This document shows positions 1 through 9,393 of a stretch of 64,000 nt of DNA, in pieces (the first letter of the stretch is position 1; each line of letters begins with the position of its first letter). Source of the DNA: Sulfitobacter sp. SK012. Lineage in GTDB: Bacteria; Pseudomonadota; Alphaproteobacteria; Rhodobacterales; Rhodobacteraceae. The notes under the pieces were generated by a model, which saw nothing but the letters and a program-made list of their open reading frames with translations, was not told the DNA's origin and did no database searches. Both the position numbers and the translations under genes were made by a program. The DNA lies in contig NZ_CP025804.1 of assembly GCF_003352085.1 (NCBI RefSeq), positions 1,302,001-1,366,000 of the forward strand, in the 5' to 3' direction.

Positions 1-213
1 CGTGAAGCCGCTCGGGCTTATCTGGCCAGTTTTGGAGCCGCACCGACTGGGCCGTTGGCTCCTGAAGCGCTCTATAATTTAGGCGCTGCTTTGGGTGCAT
101 TGGACCAAATTGAAGAAGGCTGCGTGACGCTGGGCGAAGTTCCAGCACGCTTCCCGGATTCGGCATTTGCAGCCCAAGCCCAGACGGAAAAGCAGCGGCT
201 TGGTTGTCAGTAG
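1..213 (+). CDS. cpoB: CpoB/YbgF-type Tol-Pal accessory protein, C-terminal end (partial)
   Basis: The frame is open from the window edge and stops at TAG 211-213, giving the last 70 residues. They contain a tetratricopeptide-like helix pair (APEALYNLG, then VPARFPDSAFA) as found in the C-terminal TPR domain of CpoB/YbgF, a periplasmic protein that links peptidoglycan synthesis to Tol-Pal constriction. The next gene, tilS, begins at or inside the stop codon. The order cpoB-tilS-ftsH is familiar in Alphaproteobacteria and supports the call. The N-terminus and signal peptide lie outside the window, so another TPR protein cannot be excluded. Confidence 0.7.
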   Translation, partial: REAARAYLASFGAAPTGPLAPEALYNLGAALGALDQIEEGCVTLGEVPARFPDSAFAAQAQTEKQRLGCQ

Positions 214-1475
214 TGCGCTTGCACGACAGTCTAACAAATCAAATGAGACTGGCCTTTGGAGGGAAATTGCCCCCCCGGTTGGGCGTTGCTGTGTCTGGCG
301 GTGGGGATTCCGTTGCATTGCTTTGCCTCGCCAGAGAGATGTGTGCGACCCAAGGAAGCGCTCTTTTTGCGGTAACAGTTGATCATGGGCTTCGCGCTGA
401 ATCCACTGACGAGGCGCAGACTGTTGCAACGCTTTGCGAGGAGCTAGGTGTACCGCATGAGGTGTTGCGTTGGGGCATGTGGGATGGCCATGGAAATTTG
501 CAAAACGCGGCCCGCGAGGCGCGCTATGAGCTGATGGGTGATTGGGCCGCGCGGCATGATATCGGGACGGTCGCTTTGGGGCATACCGCTGACGATCAGG
601 CGGAAACCATGCTGATGCGCATCGCGCGCCGCTCTGGTGTTGACGGGCTGTGTGGTATTCCTGCGCGGCAATCACGTCACGGTATTGATTGGGTTCGGCC
701 GTTATTGCAGGCAAAACGGGCTAATCTGCGGACCTATCTGACAGAAAACCATATCAGCTGGGTGGACGACCCCAGCAATGACGACACCGCTTTTGACCGG
801 ATCAAGGCCCGCCGCGCGCTGACTGAGCTTGCAGGCCTCGGTATCGATGCAGAGGCGTTTCAGGCCGTTGCCGAAAATATGGTACGTGTTCGCAAGGCTT
901 TAATTTTGCAGACATCTTTGGCCGCACATGATCTGTGCCATTTGGGTGGCGGTGGTGTTTCCATGTGTGCCCGCAAGCTGCTGGCCTTGCCTGACGAAAT
1001 TAGGCGTCGACTGCTGGTTCAAGCGATCGGCTGGATTACGGGAAATGTGTATCCGGCGCGGCGGGATGCTGTGCTGGGGCTTATGGCCGCACTTGAGCGT
1101 GGAACCGGAGCGACTTTGGATGGCTGCCAAGTGACCGTGCATCGCGGTCAGATTTGGATTTTTCGCGAATACCAAGCCGTGCGTCATATGCGCTGTTCGA
1201 TCGTTGATACATGGGACAACCGCTGGCAATTCCGCAGCGCCGAACCTGTTGTGGATAAAGGTAATCTGGAACTACGTGCATTGGGCGAAGAGGGCCTTGG
1301 GCAGTGCGGCGATTGGCGTGCGGTGGGGCTGCCACGTGCGTTGTTGCTGGGGACCCCGTCAGTTTGGGAAGGGGATCATTTGGTTGCTGCTCCGCTGGCA
1401 AATCCGGACAATAAATGGCGTGCTGAGCTGGATGGCGGCGAAGAAGCCTTTTTCGCAACACTATTATCTCATTGA
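213..1475 (+). CDS. tilS: tRNA(Ile)-lysidine synthase TilS
   Basis: TilS uses ATP and lysine to convert the wobble cytidine of tRNA-Ile(CAU) to lysidine, so that the tRNA reads AUA. The N-type ATP-pyrophosphatase P-loop SGGGDS is at about residues 28-33, and the family signature GHTADDQAETMLMR follows about 100 residues later. Length (about 420 aa) is normal. The start is uncertain: GTG 213 overlaps the cpoB stop (TAGTG) and leaves a normal lead-in to the P-loop; TTG 204 and ATG 243 are in the same frame. The overlap suggests translational coupling. The gene sits directly upstream of ftsH, as in many bacteria. Confidence 0.93.
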   Translation: MRLHDSLTNQMRLAFGGKLPPRLGVAVSGGGDSVALLCLAREMCATQGSALFAVTVDHGLRAESTDEAQTVATLCEELGVPHEVLRWGMWDGHGNLQNAAREARYELMGDWAARHDIGTVALGHTADDQAETMLMRIARRSGVDGLCGIPARQSRHGIDWVRPLLQAKRANLRTYLTENHISWVDDPSNDDTAFDRIKARRALTELAGLGIDAEAFQAVAENMVRVRKALILQTSLAAHDLCHLGGGGVSMCARKLLALPDEIRRRLLVQAIGWITGNVYPARRDAVLGLMAALERGTGATLDGCQVTVHRGQIWIFREYQAVRHMRCSIVDTWDNRWQFRSAEPVVDKGNLELRALGEEGLGQCGDWRAVGLPRALLLGTPSVWEGDHLVAAPLANPDNKWRAELDGGEEAFFATLLSH

Positions 1476-1556
1476 ACAAACACAACTCGCCCCTATCTTT
1501 AGGGTGAGGTCGCGGGCTATAGCTGACCGCAAAAGGACATACGTAGGAGAGTTTCC

Positions 1557-3476
1557 TTGGGTAATTTTCGCAATCTCGCCTTCTGGGCAGTTTTGCTGCT
1601 ACTGATTTTGGCGCTATTTAACCTGTTTAACGGGAATAGTGGCGGTCTTCAGAACCGTGAAATCAGCTATTCTGACTTTGTAGGCATGGTTGAGGGCGGT
1701 AACGTCAGCAATGTGACGCTCGATGGTGAACAGGTACGTTTCCGTCAGTCTGACGGGGGTGACTATGTTACGATCAAACCGTCAGATGCCGAGATTACTG
1801 ACCTTTTGATCGCGAATGGTGTGCCATTACGCGCTGAGAAACAGCAAGAATCAGGGCTTCAGGCCTTCTTGATGACGATATTTCCGATCCTTCTGCTGAT
1901 CGGTGTCTGGATTTTCTTCATGAACCGGATGCAGGGTGGGGGCAAAGGCGGTGCCATGGGCTTTGGTAAGTCCAAGGCCAAGATGTTGACCGAAAAGCAT
2001 GGCCGGGTGACGTTTGATGACGTGGCCGGTATTGATGAGGCCAAAGAAGAACTCGAAGAGATCGTTGAATTCTTGCGCAACCCGCAGAAATTCTCGCGGT
2101 TGGGTGGTAAGATCCCCAAAGGTGCGTTGCTTGAGGGCCCTCCGGGTACCGGTAAAACACTGCTGGCGCGCGCAATTGCGGGCGAGGCTGGCGTCCCTTT
2201 CTTCACCATCTCTGGCTCTGATTTTGTTGAGATGTTTGTTGGTGTGGGTGCTTCGCGTGTTCGTGACATGTTCGAGCAAGCCAAGAAAAACGCACCTTGC
2301 ATCGTGTTCATCGACGAAATTGACGCTGTGGGCCGCTCGCGCGGTGCTGGCTATGGCGGTGGTAACGACGAACGTGAGCAGACGCTGAACCAGTTGCTGG
2401 TCGAAATGGACGGTTTTGAAGCCAACGAGGGTGTGATCATCATCGCGGCGACAAACCGTAAGGACGTATTGGACCCCGCATTGCTGCGCCCAGGTCGTTT
2501 TGACCGTCAGGTCAGCGTTGGTAACCCCGACATCAAAGGCCGCGAAAAGATCTTGGGTGTACACGCACGCAAGACGCCACTTGGACCCGACGTTGATCTG
2601 CGCATTATCGCGCGCGGAACGCCCGGATTTTCGGGTGCTGATTTGGCGAACCTCGTGAACGAAGCTGCCCTTACGGCGGCACGTATCGGGCGTCGTTTTG
2701 TTGCAATGATGGATTTCGAATCTGCGAAGGATAAGATCATGATGGGGGCCGAGCGCCGCTCCATGGTCCTGACACAGGAGCAAAAGGAAAAGACCGCCTA
2801 TCACGAAGCGGGCCACGCGATTGTTGGTATCTCTCTTCCCAAATGCGATCCGGTCTACAAGGCGACGATCATCCCGCGTGGTGGTGCTTTGGGTATGGTG
2901 ATGAGCCTGCCTGAGATGGACAAGCTGCAGATGTTCAAGGACGAAGCAGAGCAGCGCATTGCCATGACCATGGCAGGCAAAGCGGCAGAAATCCTGAAAT
3001 ACGGCCCTGATGAAGTGTCATCTGGTCCGGTAGGTGACATCATGCAGGCCTCTGCTTTGGCTCGTGCGATGGTGATGCGCTACGGTATGTCCGACAAGGT
3101 CGGTAACATCGACTACCAAGAAGCGGCGGCTGGATATCAGGCCAATGGTGGGGCAGGTGGCTTTAGTGTCTCTGCGGCGACCAAGGAACTGATTGAGAGC
3201 GAAGTGAAACGGATCATCGATGAAGGCTATGACTTGGCCGCCAAGATTCTGTTGGAGAAGCAGGAAGAGTTTGAACTGCTTGCTCAAGGCTTGCTGGAAT
3301 ACGAAACTCTGACCGGCGATGAGATCAAACGCGTGATTTCTGGCAAACCGCCAACTGATCCTGATGAGGATAACAAACCTGATGAGGGCAATGCACCGTC
3401 CGTAACGGCAATCCCGAAAGCCAAAGGTAAAAAATCACCTCCGTCTGGTGGCATGGAGCCTGAGCCGACAGCTTGA
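1557..3476 (+). CDS. ftsH: ATP-dependent zinc metalloprotease FtsH
   Basis: Membrane-anchored AAA+ protease that degrades misfolded membrane proteins and regulators. Two transmembrane segments (about 5-24 and 103-122) flank a periplasmic domain. The Walker A motif GPPGTGKT is at 194-201, Walker B FIDEID at about 251-256, and the zinc site HEAGH at 416-420. The tail is acidic and proline-rich. The only start giving the usual N-terminus ([10 protein letters not shown]) is TTG 1557, preceded by an AGGAGA ribosome binding site at 1545-1550. Length (639 aa) is typical. A terminator follows at 3513-3542. Confidence 0.98.
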   Translation: MGNFRNLAFWAVLLLLILALFNLFNGNSGGLQNREISYSDFVGMVEGGNVSNVTLDGEQVRFRQSDGGDYVTIKPSDAEITDLLIANGVPLRAEKQQESGLQAFLMTIFPILLLIGVWIFFMNRMQGGGKGGAMGFGKSKAKMLTEKHGRVTFDDVAGIDEAKEELEEIVEFLRNPQKFSRLGGKIPKGALLEGPPGTGKTLLARAIAGEAGVPFFTISGSDFVEMFVGVGASRVRDMFEQAKKNAPCIVFIDEIDAVGRSRGAGYGGGNDEREQTLNQLLVEMDGFEANEGVIIIAATNRKDVLDPALLRPGRFDRQVSVGNPDIKGREKILGVHARKTPLGPDVDLRIIARGTPGFSGADLANLVNEAALTAARIGRRFVAMMDFESAKDKIMMGAERRSMVLTQEQKEKTAYHEAGHAIVGISLPKCDPVYKATIIPRGGALGMVMSLPEMDKLQMFKDEAEQRIAMTMAGKAAEILKYGPDEVSSGPVGDIMQASALARAMVMRYGMSDKVGNIDYQEAAAGYQANGGAGGFSVSAATKELIESEVKRIIDEGYDLAAKILLEKQEEFELLAQGLLEYETLTGDEIKRVISGKPPTDPDEDNKPDEGNAPSVTAIPKAKGKKSPPSGGMEPEPTA

Positions 3477-3512
3477 TCACGAAAACTGATCAGCACATCA
3501 AAAAAGATCATG

Positions 3513-3542
3513 GGCCCCGCAGCACGCGGGGCCTTTTCTTTT
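3513..3542 (+). terminator. Rho-independent terminator after ftsH
   Basis: An 8-bp perfect stem (GGCCCCGC at 3513-3520, GCGGGGCC at 3526-3533) with the loop AGCAC is followed by TTTTCTTTT. It lies 36 bases after the ftsH stop codon. Confidence 0.9.
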
Positions 3543-3588
3543 GTGAAATTGCTTTGCAAAGTCACACGGATCAATAAGGAAGTGTCAG

Positions 3589-4173
3589 ATGCCCGCATTG
3601 AAACCTACAGAGTATTACGCAACGATAACTTGGCTGGGTGTTGTGCCTGCGCAGCCCAACGGCATTCAGGCCGTCGCGCGGGACATGGTCGAGGCGCGCT
3701 TTGCTGGGTTTGAAGGGGAAGTCGTGCATACAGGCCAGACACGTCCGTCTTGTGTTCGTGTCACCGCGCAACATCCACGTGGTACCGAAATCCGAAATGT
3801 GCGCCAACTGTCTGTGATATCCGCCGAAGAGCTTGCCTTGATCGCAGGCGATATTGACGTAGATACGCTGGATCCTGCGTTGTTGGGCGCGTCGATGGTC
3901 ATAAGCGGGATACCCAACTTCACCCATGTCCCGCCCAATGCGCGGCTTCAGGGGCCGTCGGGTGCTACCATCACTGTCGATATGGAAAACCGACCCTGCA
4001 TTTTGCCGGGCAAAGAGATCGAGGCAGAGGCTCCGGGCCATGGCGCGAGGTTCAAGGCCGCCGCAAAGCATCGCCGCGGTGTGACCGCTTGGGTCGAGCG
4101 CGAGGGGCGCTTTGCCATCGGAGACCGTCTGCGGCTGCATGTTCCCGATCAGCCTGCGTGGGCGCATCTTTGA
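3589..4173 (+). CDS. MOSC domain-containing protein
   Basis: A 194-residue protein resembling single-domain MOSC proteins, the sulfur-carrier fold related to the C-terminal domain of molybdenum cofactor sulfurase. The MOSC cysteine is in NRPCILPG (Cys137), and the preceding segment carries typical core motifs (GTEIRNVRQLSVIS). MOSC proteins handle sulfur or reduce N-hydroxylated substrates with molybdopterin; the substrate here is unknown. A good ribosome binding site (AAGGAAG) precedes ATG 3589. It stands alone between the ftsH terminator and the next gene. A modABC molybdate transporter lies elsewhere in the window (51.4-53.9 kb). Confidence 0.8.
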   Translation: MPALKPTEYYATITWLGVVPAQPNGIQAVARDMVEARFAGFEGEVVHTGQTRPSCVRVTAQHPRGTEIRNVRQLSVISAEELALIAGDIDVDTLDPALLGASMVISGIPNFTHVPPNARLQGPSGATITVDMENRPCILPGKEIEAEAPGHGARFKAAAKHRRGVTAWVEREGRFAIGDRLRLHVPDQPAWAHL

Positions 4174-4194
4174 TCACAGACCCCCGTCAAATAG

Positions 4195-4914
4195 ATGAGT
4201 ATTGATCCCCGCGCGGTTATGGCCGCACGCAATAATGCAGATCTTTATGCCGCGATGTTTACGTCCCATGGTTTGCGGTTTGAGCGATTTGATTTTGCCT
4301 TTGTTGGCAAAGATCAGCCACCGCCATACTACGGGAACCTGACAGTGGTGTCGCCGGATCATGAAGCGGAGGTGATCCTACAGATCAAGGAGTTTGCAGT
4401 CGATTTTGGCGGTACCGTCAGCCTCAAAGACAGTTTTTGCCAACTCGATCTGACCGCAAACGGATTTAAGACATTGTTTGAGGCCTCGTGGTTTTGGCGA
4501 GGTGCGGATAGCACACCACCAACGAGCGATTGGCGACAAATTGACACCGTGGCCGACTTAGAGCTTTGGGAGCAGGCGTGGAAAGCGTCAGGATCGCCGA
4601 CGCCGGACCGCATGTTTCACGAGACGTTACTGAAAGACCCGGATGTGGTTTTCCTGGGCCGCAAGGCAGATGGCGTGTTTGATGCGGGCTGCATCGCGAA
4701 CCGGTCTCGCGACTGTATGGGCGTTTCAAATGTGTTTTCGTGCATACCGTCCGAGCACATATTTGCTCAGGCCAGTGCCGCAGTGTCGGCACTTGAGCCG
4801 GGGCTGCCGCTTGTGGGGTACGGCGCAGATGACGCTCTTGAAGCCGCGCAGGAAGCTGGGTTCACGGACGTGGGCGCATTGCGTGTTCTGGCAACAAGAG
4901 CTGCGGATTTCTGA
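4195..4914 (+). CDS. Uncharacterised 239-aa protein with GNAT-like C-terminal half
   Basis: I do not recognise this family firmly. It has no signal peptide or membrane segment. The second half resembles a degenerate N-acetyltransferase fold: VFLGRKADGVFDAGCIANRS looks like the central strands, and PLVGYGADDALEAAQEAGFTDVG resembles the C-terminal strand-helix of GNAT proteins. The first half, with several aromatic residues, has no recognisable motif. It follows the MOSC gene by 21 bases and may share its transcript, although its ribosome binding site is weak. Codon use is like its neighbours. Confidence 0.6.
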   Translation: MSIDPRAVMAARNNADLYAAMFTSHGLRFERFDFAFVGKDQPPPYYGNLTVVSPDHEAEVILQIKEFAVDFGGTVSLKDSFCQLDLTANGFKTLFEASWFWRGADSTPPTSDWRQIDTVADLELWEQAWKASGSPTPDRMFHETLLKDPDVVFLGRKADGVFDAGCIANRSRDCMGVSNVFSCIPSEHIFAQASAAVSALEPGLPLVGYGADDALEAAQEAGFTDVGALRVLATRAADF

Positions 4915-5098
4915 GCATTTGGCCCGATACCGGATGATCTGCTTTTCGGCTAAAATCAGCTTTGTCGTTTCCAAAAGGAAATCCCAATAGCCTCTCTCGC
5001 CGCATCAAGGGGTGGAAATGTCGGAAATGCACCGCGTTATTATGCCGCCGGCGCTGTATGGATGGCGCAGCACAAAGCGTAACACGGGGAACTTTACC

Positions 5099-6775
5099 AT
5101 GGCTTTCAAGACTGACATCCAAATTGCACGCGAAGCGACCAAGAAACCGATCCAGGAGATCGGTCAAAAGCTTGGTATCTCCTCGGATGATCTGCTGCCC
5201 TACGGCCACGACAAGGCGAAAGTATCGCAGTCGTTCATCAACTCCGTTCAGGACAAACCGAATGGCAAGCTGATCTTGGTCACGGCGATCAATCCGACAC
5301 CTGCGGGCGAGGGTAAGACCACAACCACAGTTGGTCTGGGCGACGGTCTGAACCGCATTGGCAAGAATGCCGCTGTGTGTATCCGCGAGGCATCTTTGGG
5401 CCCGAACTTTGGGATGAAGGGCGGCGCTGCAGGCGGCGGGTATGCTCAGATCGTGCCAATGGAAGAAATGAACCTGCACTTCACAGGCGATTTCCATGCG
5501 ATCACCTCGGCGCACTCCCTTTTGTCGGCAATGGTCGATAACCACATCTATTGGGGCAATGAGCTTGAGATCGACACGCGCCGCGTTGTTTGGCGCCGGG
5601 TTGTGGACATGAACGACCGCGCATTGCGCCAGATCACGGCCTCGCTTGGCGGCGTCTCGAATGGCTTCCCGCGTGAAACGGGTTTCGACATTACTGTGGC
5701 GTCCGAAGTCATGGCGATTTTGTGCCTGGCCAATAACCTTACTGATTTGCAAACCCGTCTGGGTAATATGATTGTGGCTTATCGCCGCGACCGCACGCCT
5801 GTCTATGCTCGCGACATCAAAGCTGATGGTGCGATGACTGTACTGTTGAAAGACGCGATGCAGCCAAACCTTGTTCAGACGCTCGAGAATAACCCTGCGT
5901 TTGTGCATGGCGGTCCGTTTGCGAATATCGCGCATGGCTGTAACTCGGTGATTGCAACGACAACTGCCCTGAAACTGGCGGATTATGTTGTGACCGAAGC
6001 AGGCTTTGGTGCTGATTTGGGTGCAGAAAAGTTCATGAACATCAAATGCCGCAAGGCGGGTCTTGCCCCGTCCTGCGTGGTCGTGGTGGCCACTGTGCGT
6101 GCGATGAAGATGAACGGCGGCGTTGCCAAAGCTGATCTGGGCAATGAGAACGTTGATGCGGTCAACAATGGCTGTGCAAACCTTGGGCGTCATATCGAGA
6201 ATATGAAGTCCTTTGGCGTGCCTGTTGTTGTGGCAATCAACCACTTTGTCACGGACACCGATGCCGAAGTGCAAGCAGTCAAGGATTACGTCAAAAGCCA
6301 AGGCTCAGAGGCGATCTTGTCACGCCATTGGGAGTTGGGCTCCGAAGGGTCCGCCGATCTGGCGACCCGCGTAGCTGAAATCGCTGATGGTGACAGCGCG
6401 AACTTCGCTCCACTTTATCCTGATGAAATGCCACTGTTCCAAAAGATCGAAACTGTGGCCAAGCGTATCTACCGCGCTGACGAAGTCCTTGCCGATCAGA
6501 AGATCCGCAACCAACTCAAGGATTGGGAAGATCAAGGATACGGCAATCTGCCGGTTTGTATGGCCAAGACGCAATACAGCTTTACCACCGACCCAGACCG
6601 TCGCGGCGCGCCTACAGGCTTTAGCGTTCCGGTGCGTGAAGTGCGTCTGTCAGCGGGTGCAGGCTTTATTGTCGTCATCTGTGGTGAGATCATGACAATG
6701 CCCGGTCTGCCACGCGTTCCATCAGCTGAAAACATCAAGCTAAATGCAGAAGGCGAAGTCGAAGGGTTGTTCTAA
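5099..6775 (+). CDS. fhs: Formate-tetrahydrofolate ligase
   Basis: Makes 10-formyl-tetrahydrofolate from formate, ATP and tetrahydrofolate in the cytoplasm. The protein is 558 aa, normal for the family, with the P-loop [10 protein letters not shown] at about 67-76 and the conserved [10 protein letters not shown] segment after it. The start at ATG 5099 gives the standard N-terminus [10 protein letters not shown]; the frame is open 87 bases further upstream, but that part has no homology to the family. folD lies downstream with one small gene between, so formate can enter the folate pool and move on to methylene-tetrahydrofolate. In marine roseobacters this pathway serves one-carbon use, including methyl groups from osmolytes; that last point is inference. 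Confidence 0.97.
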   Translation: MAFKTDIQIAREATKKPIQEIGQKLGISSDDLLPYGHDKAKVSQSFINSVQDKPNGKLILVTAINPTPAGEGKTTTTVGLGDGLNRIGKNAAVCIREASLGPNFGMKGGAAGGGYAQIVPMEEMNLHFTGDFHAITSAHSLLSAMVDNHIYWGNELEIDTRRVVWRRVVDMNDRALRQITASLGGVSNGFPRETGFDITVASEVMAILCLANNLTDLQTRLGNMIVAYRRDRTPVYARDIKADGAMTVLLKDAMQPNLVQTLENNPAFVHGGPFANIAHGCNSVIATTTALKLADYVVTEAGFGADLGAEKFMNIKCRKAGLAPSCVVVVATVRAMKMNGGVAKADLGNENVDAVNNGCANLGRHIENMKSFGVPVVVAINHFVTDTDAEVQAVKDYVKSQGSEAILSRHWELGSEGSADLATRVAEIADGDSANFAPLYPDEMPLFQKIETVAKRIYRADEVLADQKIRNQLKDWEDQGYGNLPVCMAKTQYSFTTDPDRRGAPTGFSVPVREVRLSAGAGFIVVICGEIMTMPGLPRVPSAENIKLNAEGEVEGLF

Positions 6776-6788
6776 GCTCTACAAACAA

Positions 6789-6822
6789 CACGCAAAGGGC
6801 AGGTTCGCTTGTCCTTTGCGTG
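6789..6822 (+). other. Long hairpin with UUCG tetraloop between fhs and the next gene
   Basis: CACGCAAAGG (6789-6798) pairs with CCTTTGCGTG (6813-6822), and the stem continues inward through two G-U pairs to a TTCG loop at 6804-6807, about 15 bp in all. No T-run follows, so it is not a classical terminator. It could be an RNA stability or processing element, or a weak terminator that tunes expression of the downstream genes. Confidence 0.6.
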
Positions 6823-6864
6823 AAATCCGGTCAGCTTGACGCGGAACAACAAAAGGACTGTCTC

Positions 6865-7338
6865 ATGATCAGGTTTACGCTCGCCATCGCTGCTTTTTTC
6901 GCCACATCAACTTTGGTAACGGCCAGTGATGACCTCGTTGGCTACTATTATCCTGAGATCACGTCCGAAGAGAACTTTGATCGTTTGATCCGAGATGAAG
7001 ACAACAGCAGCAAATCTGTTCGTGTTGATTTCGTAAATCAAATTACGAATGCACAGCTGGATTCTCCTGAAAGCCCGCGCTTTGTCTTTTTTGCAAAAGG
7101 CAATGATGCGTCGACGCTGATTTTGACCGCATTGGATGACGATGTGCTCTCAACGCTATACCGCGCCCGCGCCATCATGGCACAATTGACGGTTTCAGTG
7201 CGGCAAAACGGGTTTTACCAACAAGAAGAACTGCAAGATGTTGTCACGTTCTATGACCTGCTGCAGTTAATGCATTTCGAAGAACTACTGATCACGGATG
7301 GCGAAACTTGGACCCACCGGGTCAACTTTAAAAGATAA
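6865..7338 (+). CDS. Small exported protein of unknown function between fhs and folD
   Basis: A 157-residue protein with an N-terminal signal peptide (hydrophobic stretch about residues 4-16, cleavage probably after VTAS). The mature part begins [15 protein letters not shown] and has no domain I recognise. ATG 6865 is preceded by AAAAGGA and makes the signal sequence start properly; the frame extends 15 codons upstream without support. It lies 13 bases upstream of folD and probably shares its transcript. Its place between two cytoplasmic folate genes is odd for an exported protein. Confidence 0.75.
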   Translation: MIRFTLAIAAFFATSTLVTASDDLVGYYYPEITSEENFDRLIRDEDNSSKSVRVDFVNQITNAQLDSPESPRFVFFAKGNDASTLILTALDDDVLSTLYRARAIMAQLTVSVRQNGFYQQEELQDVVTFYDLLQLMHFEELLITDGETWTHRVNFKR

Positions 7339-7351
7339 CGAGGGCTATAGA

Positions 7352-8254
7352 ATGACGGCAAAACTCATCGACGGCAAAGAATTTGCAAGCCGCGTGCGCG
7401 CGCAAGTGGGTCAGCATGTGACCCGACTGAAAGCTGATCACAACATCACGCCGGGGCTGGCAGTGGTTTTGGTCGGCGAAGACCCCGCAAGCCAAGTTTA
7501 CGTGCGTTCCAAAGGCAAGATGACGCTTGAGGTGGGCATGAAGTCAGTTGAGCACAAGCTGGACGTAGAGACAGCACAGGACGTGTTGTTGGCGTTGATT
7601 GAGAAGCTCAACAATGATCCCGAAATCCACGGTATTTTGGTACAACTGCCGCTGCCCAAGCACTTGGACGAGGATCTGGTGATCAACGCGATCAACCCGG
7701 CCAAGGATGTGGACGGCTTTCATATCTCGAACGTTGGATTGCTGGGTACTGGCCAAAAATCCATGGTGCCTTGTACGCCGTTGGGATGTTTGATGATGCT
7801 TCGTGATCATCACGGCAGCATCTCTGGCATGAATGCGGTTGTAATCGGACGAAGCAATATCGTCGGAAAACCCATGGCGCAGCTGTTGTTGGGTGATAGT
7901 GCGACTGTTACAATTGCACATAGCCGGACCAAAGATTTGGCTGACGTGGTGCGCCGCGCTGATATCGTTGTGGCGGCTGTAGGGCGACCGGAAATGGTGC
8001 CTGGCGACTGGATCAAACCCGGCGCAACTGTGATTGATGTTGGCATCAACCGTCTTGATGCCCCTGAAAAGGGCGAAGGCAAAACCAAGCTGGTTGGCGA
8101 CGTGGATTTCGCAAGCTGTGCTGCGGTTGCGGGTGCGATCACGCCGGTTCCGGGTGGTGTTGGGCCGATGACCATCGCGTGTCTCTTGGCCAACACGGTC
8201 ACGGCCTGTTGCCGTGCGAATGGTCTGGAAGAGCCCGAAGGGCTGACCGCCTAA
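7352..8254 (+). CDS. folD: Bifunctional methylene-tetrahydrofolate dehydrogenase/cyclohydrolase FolD
   Basis: Interconverts 5,10-methylene-, 5,10-methenyl- and 10-formyl-tetrahydrofolate with NADP. The protein is 300 aa, as usual. The catalytic Tyr50/Lys54 pair lies in YVRSKGK, the substrate-binding segment is VQLPLPKHL, the dinucleotide site is [14 protein letters not shown], and the C-terminal signature is [19 protein letters not shown] 7352 is chosen because it gives the standard N-terminus; an in-frame extension would overlap the preceding gene. Together with fhs it completes the formate to methylene-folate route. Confidence 0.97.
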   Translation: MTAKLIDGKEFASRVRAQVGQHVTRLKADHNITPGLAVVLVGEDPASQVYVRSKGKMTLEVGMKSVEHKLDVETAQDVLLALIEKLNNDPEIHGILVQLPLPKHLDEDLVINAINPAKDVDGFHISNVGLLGTGQKSMVPCTPLGCLMMLRDHHGSISGMNAVVIGRSNIVGKPMAQLLLGDSATVTIAHSRTKDLADVVRRADIVVAAVGRPEMVPGDWIKPGATVIDVGINRLDAPEKGEGKTKLVGDVDFASCAAVAGAITPVPGGVGPMTIACLLANTVTACCRANGLEEPEGLTA

Positions 8255-8257
8255 ACT

Positions 8258-8677
8258 TTAGGCAGAAATAGGCACCATTGTGCCTTGCAAGATAGCGATC
8301 AGGGTCTTTGCGCCCTGATCGAACGCATGTACCTCGGCCGTTACAACACACAGCCGCTTGCCGGGTTTGATCACGCGGCCTGTGGCGACCAAAAGGTCTC
8401 CGCGTGCCGGGGCCAACAGGTTGATCTTGATTTCAGATGTCACAACCTCTTGGTCAAGGGGCAGCATGGTCAGCGCTGCATAACCGGCCGCGGAATCTCC
8501 GATGGAAAAGGTTAATCCCGCGTGGCCAAAGCCCTGTTGTTGCAGCGCACCGGGTAGAATGGGGGCGCTGATGCGCACCAGGCCAGCCTCGACATGCGTA
8601 CATTCGGCCCCAAAAGTAACCATCATATTTTGCGCCGTGAAACTGCGGTGAATGCGGGCAATTGCATCTGGCTGCAT
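8258..8677 (-). CDS. PaaI-family hotdog-fold thioesterase
   Basis: A 139-residue single hotdog domain. The segment GFGHAGLTFSIGDSAAGYAAL carries the helix with the catalytic Asp region of PaaI-like acyl-CoA thioesterases, followed by the INLLAPARGDLLVATGRV strand pair. The start at 8677 overlaps the stop of the upstream phosphoesterase gene (TGATG), so the two are translationally coupled. The natural acyl-CoA substrate is not evident. It converges on folD, only 3 bases away, with no obvious terminator between them. Confidence 0.85.
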   Translation of the reverse strand: MQPDAIARIHRSFTAQNMMVTFGAECTHVEAGLVRISAPILPGALQQQGFGHAGLTFSIGDSAAGYAALTMLPLDQEVVTSEIKINLLAPARGDLLVATGRVIKPGKRLCVVTAEVHAFDQGAKTLIAILQGTMVPISA

Positions 8678-9345
8678 CAGGCGTTCCTTGGCATGGGGAT
8701 TGTAACGGGGTTGGGTCCCGTGAGAATAGCGTGGGCATCCTTCGCCATCAAGCTGCACAGTGCGTCTGATGTGCTGCGCAAGCCCCCGGTATATGTGCCG
8801 TATGCGGGCATGATGAGCCGGTCGCGATCAATCAAAAATGCGGGCCGGGAGATGCTGCGCCCGCGTGCTTTCACACTAGCTTTGGGGTGGTAATGGCCGG
8901 ATATCTCACCCGTAGCACCGGCCTCTGCGATATGGCGAAAGGTCAGCGGCCCAAGCGCAAATTCCGCCAGATGCGTGCCGCCAAAGCTGATGGGGCCGGG
9001 ATCATGGTTTCCTTCAATCCAGACCCAACGGCGACCAGCCTGAAGCCGAATGATCCACAACCTTTCGTGCTCTGGCAGAGTGTTTGCAGCCATCAGATCA
9101 TCGAAACTGTCGCCGAGGCAGATCACTTGAGTGGCTCCAGTAACCTCAAGATCATGGGCTAGCCTGTCCAGCGTGTCGTATGTCTCGTAGGGGGGCAGGG
9201 TCGCACCACCGCGCCGTGCAATCCGGTCGGACTTGCCCAGATGCAGGTCACTCACCACCAACAACGCTTCATCAGGCCACCATAGTGCTCCTGAGCCAAG
9301 TGCGCTTAAATGTGCGCCACATAGAGAAAGATCGACGCTGTTCAT
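8677..9345 (-). CDS. pdeM: Ligase-associated DNA damage response metallophosphoesterase PdeM
   Basis: A calcineurin-like two-metal phosphoesterase of 222 aa. The metal-binding motifs are in order: VVSDLHLGKSDR, CLGDSFDD, WIEGNHDPG and GHYHPKA. The immediate upstream neighbour on the same strand is an Lhr-like helicase, which together with PdeM defines the conserved ligase-associated DNA repair set. In that set a DNA ligase and a nuclease usually accompany them; neither is in this window. The enzyme is thought to cleave nucleic acids or nucleotides. ATG 9345 is 48 bases after the helicase stop. Confidence 0.92.
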   Translation of the reverse strand: MNSVDLSLCGAHLSALGSGALWWPDEALLVVSDLHLGKSDRIARRGGATLPPYETYDTLDRLAHDLEVTGATQVICLGDSFDDLMAANTLPEHERLWIIRLQAGRRWVWIEGNHDPGPISFGGTHLAEFALGPLTFRHIAEAGATGEISGHYHPKASVKARGRSISRPAFLIDRDRLIMPAYGTYTGGLRSTSDALCSLMAKDAHAILTGPNPVTIPMPRNA

Positions 9346-9393
9346 TCTTTGTTCATGAGCTGGTTGGCTTCTATTTGCAAGAGGATCTGATCG

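Noticed and set aside
79..714. A 211-codon minus-strand frame across cpoB and tilS.
   Set aside because: It overlaps two supported genes, with a composition (many His, Pro, Arg) typical of antisense frames.
1851..2816. A 321-codon open frame opposite ftsH.
   Set aside because: It is a shadow of ftsH: no motif, unusual composition and no ribosome binding site of note.
4915..5098. A riboswitch upstream of fhs.
   Set aside because: The conserved ZTP or tetrahydrofolate riboswitch core sequences were not found; only ordinary short stems exist.
4862..6301. A 479-codon open frame on the minus strand opposite fhs.
   Set aside because: It has a His- and Arg-rich, Cys-containing composition typical of the reverse of a G+C-biased gene, no family motif, and it fully overlaps the well-supported fhs gene.
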